Below the pieces are notes generated by a model. The model was not told where the DNA came from. It was given only the letters and a program-made list of their open reading frames with translations, and searched no databases. A program made the translations under genes and the position numbers. From Melieria omissa (lineage: Eukaryota; Arthropoda; Insecta; Diptera; Ulidiidae), in assembly GCA_963971225.1 (NCBI GenBank), contig OZ020267.1, forward strand, positions 52,903,590-52,967,589: 64,000 bases of DNA, written 5' to 3'. Position 1 is the stretch's first letter, and the number at the start of each line of letters is the position of its first letter. Shown here in pieces: positions 34,283-46,071 of this stretch.

Positions 34283-37184
34283 TCTTCTTGTGCCTCAAAT
34301 AAAATTACTTCTTGAGGCAAATTTTTTAGGCAAGAAGCTACTTTAAGGACATTTTTTCTATAACCTAAGTCAACTTTCAAAGCCTTTGTCAAAGTAGTAA
34401 TTTTAGCTTCAATTAGAGAAAAAAGTTAGAAGATTCATATAAAGATATCCAATCGATTCGTTAAGCCTTTCAGATAGAAACAAATGTTTTTGCTGAGATC
34501 AATTTATGCGTTGGCAAAGCGCACAGGACTGGACTGGAGAAGTAGTTCAACTATTTTTATCAACATTTCCATAGGCAATAAGATGGCACTAACGCCTCTT
34601 TTGTGAGAAACCTGTCCTTGAGACCTCAATGGTTTGTTTAAGAAAATTTGTCTTTTCTCTACATTAGTTAAATTTTCATTGAACAAATGAAAATATTCTT
34701 TGAATTTTGTTGCTCAAACCGCATCAAAGCCTTTCATTAGAAATGAGTTTTCATTCACTTAATAAAGCTGTTAAAATAATCCACTACAATCTTGCCTATT
34801 CACCGCTTCAAACCAATCGAATCGACTAACTCAAAACTGGTTTCAGCTTTACTGACACATGAAATACTAATGCATACAAAAATGCGTTCCATGACTCCAA
34901 CGCAATGGCTGCAACATTTTACGCATAGCAATTTCAAGTGCCCTCGCCCCCCCAACTCCGAACATTGCACGCGCCCCCAGCATAATTAAGCAGTCGCACA
35001 TTTTAATAAGGCACTTTCGAATGCTCATTAAATCTGTGCATGTCGCCTGACAAACGACCGCACGCCTTCAACACTCCGTCTGCTTGTTCAGTGTCAGCGC
35101 CATAGTCGTCGCCAGCTTGCCAACTGCTCGTAAACTCTATTTGTCATATGTGTGTGAGTGTGCGATGAGGTTTTTGTTGTTGTGTTGCAACATTTCTGTC
35201 TAAATATAATTTGCTACAAAATGTGGTTAGATCGTTAGTGTGGCAACACACACACACAAACACAGAACACATCGCGCCACATGGCATCACACATGCGACA
35301 GGCCACTTTTTTAGTTACTCATACGCCCCGGCTGCCGGCTGCAACCACACTTTGTTGCGTTGCGTGCAGCAACGAAATTTATTGGCGGCGCACACACACA
35401 TATAAGTAGTAGTCGCTCACTCAGGCAGACAAATGCGCGCTCACACACACACCCACACATTCACACATCCACACTTGGATATTTACTCGTAGTGGAGCCG
35501 GCATTTTGCGTGACATATGAGCTACCGCGGCCCCAACGCCGCCTGCTGCCACAATGCAACTACTTTTAAAAGTAGCAGCTTGCTGCTGCTTCTCTTCTTC
35601 TTCTTCTGCTTTCTTTGCTTCGGTGGCACCGCGTGAGCAACGACTTATTTCCGTGTTTACAGCAGTTTCGCTGGGGTTTTTTCGTCCACTCGTCATTGTG
35701 CACTTTTTCTTCAGCTGATTTTCTCTTTCACAAAAATTAGTGTAGGGCAAAGAAGTTCATAAAAATGTATCAAACATTTTTTGTTTCTAGTGCGTTTCGT
35801 GCTCCATAAGAAGTTGTTTTTTCGTCTGAATGAGTTAGGACCTCAGACGTGGGCAAATGCTGTAATTATTGTTTGTGTGTGAGTGCAGACAACAAATGGA
35901 GTATGACGAATTGTTGGCAGCAGCATGAAGCATGTGTTTCTTCTTCTTCTTCTTTCCGCATTAACGTGTGTGTTGATTTGGCGTTCATATTTATTAAATG
36001 TAAACGTGACGTTTTAATGGAGCTTTTGCCACTTATTAATCGGGCACAGCTGTGCTAACTACAACAACAATGGCAAAGAAGAACAATAACAAACTTTGAT
36101 GATGATATATGAGCATATTTGGGCGCAATGTATTCAAGTTTTTATATTTCATATTGAAAAAGTTACTGAAAGTTCATGGCCGATGCGAAATTTGCAACCA
36201 CCAGACGGCACCTTGCTTGTGTGATCGATAACCATTTCGGGATCAATGTTTTGTACTACGTTGGAAGGTTGTTGTTTGTCAGTTAATTTGGGTCTCAGAG
36301 TTTTCCATTGCTTAAAAAAGGGAAATGAGTTGGTTGGCTTAGAAAAGAAAGAATGGTTGGTGAATGTCTAAGAACAAAATGATAACTACTACCTCCAGGG
36401 GGATTACTACCTACGGTAATTGCCTTTTAAGTCGTTTTCCCTATATGTAATGCCTCTTCATCGTCCAACTCATATACAAATTGTATGTTTTTTGAGCTTC
36501 CAGCAAAATGGACTCCTCAAAAAACTACCTTCTTCTGCCATCTGAACCAAAATTTATCTCTTTGTTTTCACTATGCACACAGGCACACATCCTTACTCTC
36601 TGCTCCTCTTTCTCTCCTCTTTTTCACCACTTTATCACTCTTTTGTTGTTGCTTTGCCATTGTATGCTTTTTAATAAATTTCCCCATATTAAACGAAAAC
36701 CATTAACGCATAATTTGCCCAAATCACTTGGCCAAATGTGCGTATCATTATTTCTCGCACACAAATGTAAGTCGTCAATTTCACGCCATCACCAACCAAC
36801 ACAAACACACATAGACACACACACACGAAAGTCGATATACCGACTCGCTTTGACATTTCATGCGGCAAAAGTTTGAGTGCTGCGATTTGAACAGTTTTGA
36901 CTTTTTTTCATATTTCTGTCAGTCTTTTGGCACAGCTTGTAGCTACATTGGTGCCATATGTACTGCAAGTTGTATACCCAAAATATTTCGCATCTAATGC
37001 CCAAGGCACGCGCCACAGTTTGGAGGGCACTTTGGTAACAGTGACTCATAAAAATAGTCCTGCAACATATTTTTTTATTCACTTTCTTATGTTTGAAGGC
37101 TGAAGGCATATTTATGGTAAAACAATTTCACTGCCATCAATCACAATTAGCGTAAATTGTCTCGAAAAAGTTATTTTCGTTAGT
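34283..37184. other. Non-coding DNA with microsatellites
   Basis: ACAC runs lie near 35247-35262, 35391-35400 and 35442-35453, TTC runs at 35589-35610 and 35940-35955, and ACACAC near 36816-36826. No gene is supported; short frames are low-complexity. Confidence 0.5.
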
Positions 37185-37240
37185 TTTTTAATGTTACTAA
37201 ACTATGATTTCTGTTTCTTCTACTTGCAGGTATGTAAAAT
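37185..37240 (+). other. Candidate recursive splice site (ratchet point) 2
   Basis: A branch-point-like TTACTAAACTATG (about 37193-37205) precedes a pyrimidine tract (TTTCTGTTTCTTCTACTTG). It ends in CAG at 37227-37229 and is followed at once by GTATGTAAA, a near-consensus donor. Strand and structure match the candidates at 2.7 and 58.9 kb. Confidence 0.65.
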
Positions 37241-38035
37241 ATTACTATGGAACAGAATATATTTAAGTTTGGCGTGCAGTAAGAACATGAAAACAAAAGT
37301 ATTTGCTATAATTTTCAATAACATGAATTTGAACAAGTGAGGTATGTATGTAGTAGTGGTTTATTTGCTCATTTGTTCAGTTGTATGTTATTTGTTCTAA
37401 CCAGATTGAGTTCTGACTAAAGAAAATCGGCCTGGGATACAATGTGACACTGAAACAAAATGCTCGAAAGATATGCTCTCGAGTTCTAAATTGATAAATT
37501 GTTTAATAGCCCCAAAATCTGTTAGCTAGAGGAAACAAATTTGCGTTTTAGAGAGTTCTTCTATGTTCAGCTACCCGAAAACCGGACGTAATTTTCGACC
37601 TCTTTCCTATTGACTACTCCCGAGTAGTTTCAAATGGCTCTAGCTGTGCATAGTTTGTTTAGTAGGAAATCATCTAACGCAATCAAACTTAGCGTAGGTT
37701 TGGAAAAATTAACCAAATCAAACCTAACCTCATCTTACCTCCCTTTAAACTTCAGAATTTAGCCATAGAAAAGTTGTAATAAAATAGTTTTAAAACACGT
37801 TTATAATGAATTTATTTAGTTTTAGTTGGTACAGAACAGGAACCAGGTTCGGATTAGGTTTCTAGAGGCTTAGGAAATATACTAAGATTCCTCTGGGATA
37901 CCGGACTCACCGACGAACTGTGAAGTCCCAGAAGGGGCCACAATAGATCTCTTAGGTCGCAATGCACTTTCCCCACCAACTATTACTATTACTTACTTAT
38001 AGTAAGGAATAAGAAGCCAAGAATTTTTAGCCTTT
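37241..38035. other. Non-coding DNA, nothing recognised
   Basis: AT-rich sequence without supported genes or repeats. Confidence 0.45.
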
Positions 38036-38454
38036 ACTAGTTCGACCGAATATTCGTCTTCGGCTTCGGTATTCGGCTTTTTCGGTTAATTTTAAAACAT
38101 CGGCTTCGACCAAAATAGCCGGAATACAAGCGAATTTGCTCTGTTTTGAAGTTTTGTTTTATTAAATATCGGGTTTTATCTATATTTCTGACATCACGAT
38201 TGCGATTAATAAAAATTATCTCAGCTGAATTACTTATGTCAGTTGAATTGTTAAGTTTGTTCTTTTTGTAAAAAACTGAACTCTAAGACTTTTTTTGTTT
38301 TTTTTTTTTTTTTAACTAAAATATATATAAATATATATTCTTTTAGTAATTCTTAAGTGGAACAAACACATAATTTTTGCCGAATATTTTAGTTATGCCC
38401 CATATTCTGCTTCAGCTTCGGCCAAAACTCCACCTTTAGTCGAGCACTACTAGT
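38036..38454. mobile_element. Possible hAT-like relic with TTCGGCTTCGG ends
   Basis: The left part reads TCGACCGAATATTCG, then CTTCGGCTTCGG. The right end, inverted, reads AGTGCTCGACTAAAGG, with CCGAAGCTGAAGC inside. The segment is bordered by ACTAGT on both sides (38036-38041 and 38449-38454). The terminal AGTGCTCGAC would suit a hAT element whose left tip is eroded. The inverted match is imperfect, so this is tentative. Confidence 0.4.
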
Positions 38455-40073
38455 CACGAACGAACATAGAGACGTGGTGTGAGGTTCTAAAGTATTTTTC
38501 TCAATTTTTTACGGTTTTCTCTATTAACTTTGCGTTAGTCAAATCAAAATTTTAACTTATGCAACTTATGAACCTATGGGTGACATTTGTCACCCACTTG
38601 ACTAACCAAGTGTCAAGAAAATAATAAAAAACACTTATTAGAAACACTCTTATAGAACTGAGACTAAAAACAAAAACAGTATTCCAACTATAAATCATAC
38701 TAAGTCATATTGTCGCCAGCTTTTGGTCTTAAAAATCAATGTAATGATCATTTAACTCTTTGTCTGCGTCTCATTCTGCTCCTAAATGTTTGAAAACAAA
38801 TTTCAACACATCGATTTATTAATTTAACTTTGACTATCAACTATAAAAAATTGCTATACCAAACTTTGCCGAAATTAAAAACTGTTTACAAAACACAAAT
38901 ATTTACCCACCTGTCCCAACTCTGCACACGTCACCATTTTCTCTCTGAATACTTTGCAAACTAGTCAAAATGCATGAAAAGTGCAAATGAAAAACTCCAC
39001 TTTTCAAATGTCTATTACACAATCTAAAAGTTGACATGAAATATTTAAGTAACGTTTAACTTTCAACTTTACCGCTTTGTGTTTTCTCTTGCTCTCTCTC
39101 TTTCGTTCCACCGCTGTGGTATTGCCAACAAATACAAACAACATAATTTATTTAAACATTTCGCTGCTGTCTCTAATGCTGAGCAAGCAAAAAACAAAAT
39201 GGAGAATTGCTTCTATGCAACGCAGCGCGCACACATTTCGCTCGAACCACTCCAAGTCCACTTAAGTCGGCCCCAGCTGGTGGCGAACTTAAATGCTAAG
39301 CACGCTGCAAAGAGCAATTCTCGCTGCGCTAAAACTACGAAAAACCTACTCAAAAAAAGCAACAACAACCCGCATCGTAATGCGAACGCCGAACACCAAA
39401 ACATGTATGGAAAATAAAAATGAATACAACAACTAAAAAGAAAAGTTCGCACACGTAACACGAAAGAGAGATGGCAGAAATATCTGTACAACATATTTTA
39501 GTTTTACCGTAAACAAGTAATGAATTTTTTATAAGCAGCCACGCTGCCGCCAAGCGTCGGTGGCGCTCGTGGCGTGCACGCGCACCCGGCTGCTGCGGCC
39601 AACAAAGACGTGTTTGGTTGGCACGAAAATATAGTAAAACGCGGCACCACTGGCTGCAGCACCTGTAGGTCAATAAGAAAAGGTGAAAAATGTACGAACA
39701 AGGATGTGCAAATGGAGAATGTGGCGCATAATGTTGATGCAAAATTTGCGCGCTGCCAACAGCAACAAACACACACATAACATTGAGAAGAAAGCGAATG
39801 AAGTAGAGAAAGAAATGTGAAATTTTGCGCCACTTTGCACGCGTCAACGGTGCAGCGCGCAATTGCATTTTAGATGTGGGCGGAACATTATCGCCGGCGA
39901 AATGTGCCAGCAAGCGTCCGAACGGATCGTCTTAAATGTCTCGATTTTTCACAAAGCAATAACGTTGCTGCCGTTTGGCATGCAAAGCATTCGGCGCTTT
40001 ATTTGTTACTATCTATTGAGTTGTTGTTGTCTTTTGCCAATTTAAATTGCACAGAAAATCAAGAAACAAACAG
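38455..40073. other. Non-coding DNA; GC-richer island at 39-40 kb
   Basis: Overlapping frames on both strands at 39077-39913 (longest 187 residues, minus) are Cys/Phe/His-rich readings of low-complexity sequence with no recognised domain. CAACAACAA and CTCTCTCT runs occur. Confidence 0.5.
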
Positions 40074-40717
40074 GACTAGTCCAGGGCTGCCATGTGCGAT
40101 GGTTTTTCGGAATACGTTACGGGTTAAAACACTTTGTTTCGGCGGACTTTTTATCAAACCAAAACATAATCCTGGAAAGACTTCTTCTTCTTCTTGACTG
40201 GCACGACAGCCCGATTACGAGACTGAGGCCCGCAACCAACCGTGTTGTGCGTCTTTTTACAAGGTTGGAAGGGACCTACAGTTTTATGCCGATTCCGAAC
40301 GGCGAGTTGGGAGCTTTTTCATAGGCAATTTTACTCTCAGAGGTTTGCCATTTCCTGCTAAGAGGACAGCAGCCAAAAGAAAAATTGTTGTTTTTCTTTT
40401 TTTCGGTGTTAACGCAAAGGAGTATTGAACTCGTGGAGTGTTGACTCGCGGCCCAACGCACTAGCCAGCTGAGCTACGGCGGCTCCTGCAAAGACTATCT
40501 TTCATGTTTCAGTGCATTCAAGTTGCCTCCAAGATTAAATTGAAAGTTTTTCAATTTTTTATTTTTCAACCAGAAAAGGATTTCATGTTAAAACTTGAGT
40601 TTTCTAACTTTTTAATAACTGTTCAGATTCAGATTTCAACCAAAGTTCTTAGGCACTTTTTCCTTCAATTCATTTTCCGCTTAAGGATTAAAGGCTCATG
40701 GCAGCCCTGAACTAGTA
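40074..40717. mobile_element. hAT-type non-autonomous element containing a nested SINE
   Basis: The element 40082-40709 starts CAGGGCTGCCATG and ends with the exact 13-bp inverse. The flanking octamers are GACTAGTC (left) and AACTAGTA (right), identical at six central positions (ACTAGT), consistent with an old 8-bp hAT duplication. Subtracting the SINE at 40183-40489 leaves about 320 bp with no transposase frame. Confidence 0.75.
40183..40489 (-). mobile_element. tRNA-derived SINE, essentially full length
   Basis: On the minus strand the head carries an A-box-like TAGCTCAGCTGGCTAGTGCG (plus 40457-40476) and a degenerate B box GAGTTCAATAC (plus 40422-40432). The body contains GCCGTTCGGAATCGGC, and the 3' end is a GAAGAAGAAG tail (plus 40183-40195). 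AAAGACT borders both ends (40176-40182 and 40490-40496), a probable target duplication. The head and body are of the type I remember as abundant in tephritid genomes. It would be transcribed by RNA polymerase III and mobilised by a LINE. Confidence 0.8.
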
Positions 40718-43209
40718 GAACAAATGGAAAATTGCACGCACGTCAAAGTCAAATGGAGAACAGCCACAGCAACAACAAAAAATATTATGATGTAGGCATA
40801 GCCTAAAGTAAGATATCCGAAAAGTGACAGCTGTCAGTTGGCAGCGGCATTCAAAAGAAAAACAACAGGAAGGCGGACAGGAAATGCGAAAATGCAAGTC
40901 ACCTGAAGAAAGGCAACTGACAGAAAAGTAACAAAAAAACAAACAAATAAATGAGAATGAAAGAATGGTTCACTTGAACAATGGATAAATAAAAAAAATC
41001 TAATAATAATAACAAAACAACGAGGAAATTATTTGCACAAAATTCTACGCTTTGAAATCTTTACCTTTGCATTGTTGCATTTCGTTTATACATTTTTCAA
41101 GCTATCCAGTGAATAAAAAAATACAAAAATGAAAAGTTAGGGTTTTGAAGTAAGAATTGATTTGGTTTGAGTAGCCTTAGGTCACAAACGCAATCGTTAA
41201 ATGCTGCAGAGAGGTTAGAAAAGACAATTTTTACTTCAACAACTCCACATGAAATGCATAAACTATGGTTTTCGTGGTGATGGAATGGTTCGATTGAAGG
41301 ACACAAGTATAGCCTTTCATTTTGATAAGTAGTTCGTCGAAAATTTATCTGCCAAATAGACACTTCAATACTCCAATCAGTCCCTCTAGACTATAGGCTA
41401 ATAAAAATAGCACAACTAGTCCAGTAAAGTTTGAAATTTTTTTAAATTTTGAATACGTTTTAGAAGCTTCAAACTTATCTTCCAGTTATTCTCTTATTAA
41501 ATCAATAATTGGTTAAAAATGTATAACTTTGTCTATAAATGATTTGTAACGGTTCGGATCACAAACAATCCCACAAACCTGTTTTGATCATCCGACTTTT
41601 CTAAGACGTTTATCTGTTACTGGAAGCAGGATATGTCTTATAGTTCAATATACCAGAATAGGCACTACTTCTTCCCAGTTTGCTTAAGTTTCTTATAACC
41701 CAAACACAATTCATCAGTCTTATCCTTTTGAACTTTCCACAATATATTTCCTTATTTTTACATTTGTTTTGTTTGTTTGTTTGTTTGAATGCAAACGAAA
41801 TATGTCCCAGAAATGCAAATCTTCCTTGCTCAGTGGGTGGAAGTCATAATAGATACTATTGAACCCATTATCTCTTATAGAGATTCTTAGTGGCTTAAAT
41901 CACCTCAGGTTAGGGGTTTTGCCGAAGCAGATTACCTAAACATTCTCTCTCCTTTAGTCTATTTTTATCATTGTACATTCCTCCGTTAATTTCGCTTAAT
42001 GTCAGCGCTATCTTCTGTATTGAAGCGATTACTTTTGATCTATTTTTTTCTGATCTGGAATTGTCCTGTTTCCGCCCAAACTTCTGTCAAGTATTCTTCA
42101 AAAACAGTCTTCTCAACATTTCCAAATCGATTACGTCTTCCCAGCAATTTATGACAATTAATTTTTATATCAGTAAAATCCTTCTCCTGCTCTCAGCTCT
42201 ATCTATTATTGACAGTTTCAATCCAAAATAATCTTTTCCTGTCCTTGCTTTCCCTGCCCATTCATTTCTCACCTCAAATTCATATTTCTTCACGCCAACC
42301 AACTACATTCGGCTGACTTTCTCACATTTTGCAATTGGCAAATTACACGCAGAACTTGAGGTAAGCTTTTCGCACAAAGGAATTTTGCTCGATTTCTTTG
42401 CGTACCGGGACCGCACTGTGCGGCAGCCATGACCGCACGCGGCGAGTCGCTTTCAGGTCGGCAAGTCAGCGCCTCCTGTGCCACTTGCATTTGCATTCAG
42501 TTGAGCTAACTGAAATAATTTTCATTGCGTTTATGGTTTTTTTGTTTCACTGAAAACATTACCCACTTTTGTTGTTGTTTTTGGTTGGCATACTGCACAA
42601 TTGCATAAACCGCACATTATGTTAATGAGTTGCTTTTCACGAGTAAATAATTAAGAATGCAATTCGGGCAGGATTTTTGCGTTTTTTTTTGGCGCAAATT
42701 TCGTTCGTGTTGTCTTTTTTAATGCATGCAAAATAAATTGAAAAAACCAACAAAACGTTTCACAATCACTGAGTAAATTTAAACTGTGTACTTGTGCTGC
42801 TTAAGTCTGCTGCTTTAATTTCGAAATATTTACAGTGTGTTCAACAAAAATTGGTGTTTCTTTTCAAGTGGAAATTGTTTTCACCAGCATTTAGGTGAAG
42901 TCAGATTATAAGCCACCAAAGTCACCGTTTTCTGAAAGATTTGCCGGATTCCAATTGAATAAAACTTCTTTTTATGATGATAAATTGGACCATCTATAGT
43001 GTCTATTCTCAAAGGTTTTCTTTCAAAAATTTCTGTAAATGGAATTCCCTATAGATTTTGGTTATCTTATCTCTAATTAATTAAGCCAAATTCCAACTAC
43101 AAAAACTAAATTTTTAGAAAAATTTGCAAAGCAAATCATGGACTGCTTGAAAATGTTTCCTCATAGGTTAAACTCTTAATTAATTCTGATGTAACCATAG
43201 GTATTCATG
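40718..43209. other. Non-coding AT-rich DNA
   Basis: There is a (GTTT)n run at about 41764-41785 and a TTG run near 42570. The frames present are short with no recognised motifs. Diverged copies of the 43.2-kb repeat may extend back to about 42.9 kb. Confidence 0.45.
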
Positions 43210-43412
43210 TTCTTACCGACTTGAACAATTTTTGGCTCGAAGATTTGTATAATCGAACAATTTATAGAGTCCATCGGAAAACATTTGTTCCAAGGTGAAA
43301 TTCTACATAGATACTAATAAAGTCGTATCTATCAGCATGTCGAATTCTTATAGACTAAAACAAGCTTTTGTCCGAGGATTTGTCGAGACGATTCATCTAT
43401 AGAGTCCATCAC
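43210..43412. repeat. Diverged ~135-bp direct repeat
   Basis: TTCTTACCGACTTGAACAA with GCTCGAAGATTTGT and TATAGAGTCCATC (from 43210) is matched by TTCTTATAGACTAAAACAA with TCCGAGGATTTGT and TATAGAGTCCATC (from 43345). The order is conserved with many substitutions. Confidence 0.55.
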
Positions 43413-45690
43413 CTCTTCCAGCTCTTGTGTGTAAGCGACAAATTAACGATAAATAAGAATACAAAAGATAATAGTAAAAGGATTGTGCAATCTATGATTG
43501 ATCTATTGTAGCCCCTTACTTGCTCCTGAAGAACGTTCAATAAGCCCACTAACCTTACTGAACTTATGAGTCTTCGTAGGTTTAGGTGTTTGGTGTCCCT
43601 GATTACTGGCTACTACTGACCCAATTGTCTTTTACTTACTGTGAATAAACCTTTGCAGTGAAAGATGACTTGTTCCGGTGATTTCGTGGCTCTTCTTTAC
43701 AGAACCTGCAAGAGGCGCCTTGTTCTACACCAAGATTGGACAGGTTTTTTCAAGTTCCAAGGTGCTCAATGACCCGACACAGCTGATCTGTCTCCATCGA
43801 GGCATAGAATGTCAATTTTTAATTAAAATCCTTTAGAAAGAACTTTGAATTCCTTAGTTCTGGAGCGTCAGCAGAGCATTAAGAATCTCTGGTTCTTTTC
43901 TCACACGTTGTCTTAAGTCTATGTTTGTGATTGATGGTTCGTAATTCATGATCCCTTCTGATTGATTATACCAACACATACATCTTTCTACTCACTTACG
44001 TTGAAAAGCTATAAACTTAAGTGAAACAGTTTTGCCATCTTTCAAGGAAACTTTAGAAATAGTTTCCTTAACAAGAAATTTCTTCTTAACTTTGTCCCTT
44101 CATCAAATTTTTAGATAAAATCCGACACCTAAGCGAATTTAACAATGTCAAGAGAAGAATATAAACTAGGCGTATTACACAATAGGCATGGTCCGCCCAC
44201 TTTTTAGTAGGGTTTCCATTTAAAAGTAATGTACCCAATAAAACTAAATTCTTATTATGAAAAATTAATAATTCTTTGTGATTTAAATGTATATGACACG
44301 CCTCTTTAACCCATTTCACTCAACAAAGTCCGTTTTTTCATTTTCTGTTTAACACACTGTCACTAAAAAAGTCATAAATCGCAAAGGATTAACCGCGAAC
44401 GTCAAAAAAAAAAAACAAATAAATGTCGAAGGGCAAAAACTGCGCAAGCAAACTGACGCGACCAAAGTGACGTTAATTGCAATTGGGGGAAAAATTAAAA
44501 ATTCCATTTCGGCCACAACGTCAACGACAGCGACAGCGAGCCCAATTAAAGCGCAAATCAAAATTAAAATCAACACAATGCGAAATCGGGCCGAAACGCA
44601 GCGAAATTATCGCCGCCATCGCCATTGCCGGCACCGGCACAACAATTACGAGCGCCCGTAGCACATGGTGCATGCAAATGCAACGGATGGCAACTCTTCA
44701 GCGGCAACAACAATGCTGCGCGCCTTCATATGGCAATTATGAACGCACTTGAAGCGCTCCAAATCGCTGTTGCCATAATGCGAATGTGTGTGTATGTATG
44801 TGTGTGTGTGTGTTATGCCATCACATCAACATTAACAACAACAACAAGAATAACAACAGCAGCAGCAACAGCAATAATACAGCTAAAATAGTGTAACTTG
44901 TGACGGCAACAAACAACAACAACAACTGCTCCAGCATTCGGCAACAAGCTCATTATGGCAGCCAACCGTATGCAACGCAAACGCTTGTTGACTGTAGTTG
45001 CACATCAAAATGGCAGTGCGACATGCGCGAGCTCAGCAACAACAACAACAACAGCTCACATATAACGGTCACAACAATCACAGCGACAACAATCAAACAA
45101 ATGAGATTTTCATATCAAAGCGGAAAAATCTGAAAGTTGTGCGAGACGGCGAATGACAGCAAAGGGGCGTCGAGGACAGGAAAAGGAAAGGGAAGGCAGA
45201 GAAGGGGAAGAAAGAGGCTAGTAAAGGGCAATGCGCAATATTACAGTTGTTGCAACAATAAAACGCACTACAGTGACGCCAACAACGACGACGATGACTT
45301 TAGTAACAAAAACTAACATGGCGACATAAATTAACCGAAACAGCAAATGTGGCAGTCGCAATGTCGCAGCGACAACAACAATATGCAACAATACAAAACA
45401 ACAACAATGTGTTTGCTATTATTTGCCACGCTTTAATAAGTCGACGTGGCAGCCGTAACGTTGGTGTAACAGTTGCAACAATTTTAGTGTTTTAGTTGCA
45501 ACGCTTTAATTTGAATTTAATGCGCCACCGTTCGTTCCTTTTTTCGTCTTTTGAGTAGAAGAGCAATCAAAAGAGTAGAGTCAAATATATGTTTTTATCA
45601 CCAAGTGTCAAGAAAATTTGTCTGAGGGCCCATATGGCTATTGAACCCCAAAGATCCCAAAAAGCACTGTAAATGTGCTAAGCTATATAA
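43413..45690. other. Non-coding DNA; CAA-rich island at 44.4-45.5 kb
   Basis: CAACAACAA tracts (44836-44848, 44908-44925, 45031-45050), TG runs near 44787-44813 and AAGG-rich purine tracts (45170-45230) are present. The stretch around 43640-43800 is GC-richer and may be an old dispersed repeat, but no ends are visible. Confidence 0.45.
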
Positions 45691-45700
45691 ATCTATTTTC

Positions 45701-46071
45701 AGTCAAGTCCTCGATTTTATCACCAACCGTCAAGAAAGTTGACCCAAACGCCTATAAGTATGCTTAACTTTCCAACCAGACAGTTTAACTATTGCAATCA
45801 CCATTTGACTTCACAGATCCTCACAGAAAAGGACTTCTCACAAAATTAGAGACTTCTTTCAAACCAGATCAATTCATTCTTTTAAATGGACCTTTTTGTT
45901 AAGAATTAAAATTTTTTTTTAATATTTTACAAAAATCTTAAAAAAATGTATTTCGAGTCAAGTCGACGATTTTATCACCAATCGTCAAGAAAGTTGATCC
46001 AAACGCCTATAAGTATGCTTAGCTTTCCAATCAGACAGTTTAAATACAGAAATCACAGAAAAGGACTTCTT
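45701..46071. repeat. Direct repeat, two ~115-140-bp copies 255 bp apart
   Basis: AGTCAAGTC-GATTTTATCACCAA, then CGTCAAGAAAGTTGA, CAAACGCCTATAAGTATGCTTA and ACAGTTTAA, ends at AGAAAAGGACTTCT. The block occurs from 45701 and again from 45956. The second copy lacks an internal stretch before AGAAAAGGACTTCT. A weaker partial match (TTTTATCACCAAGTGTCAAGAAA) precedes them at 45593. Confidence 0.85.

Noticed and set aside
39350..39913. 187-residue minus-strand frame
   Set aside because: Phe/Cys/His-rich reading of AT- and CA-rich DNA with two competing frames; no domain, no coding signal.
43640..43800. GC-richer segment as part of a known transposon
   Set aside because: It feels like an old dispersed repeat, but no ends, duplication or coding motif could be located.
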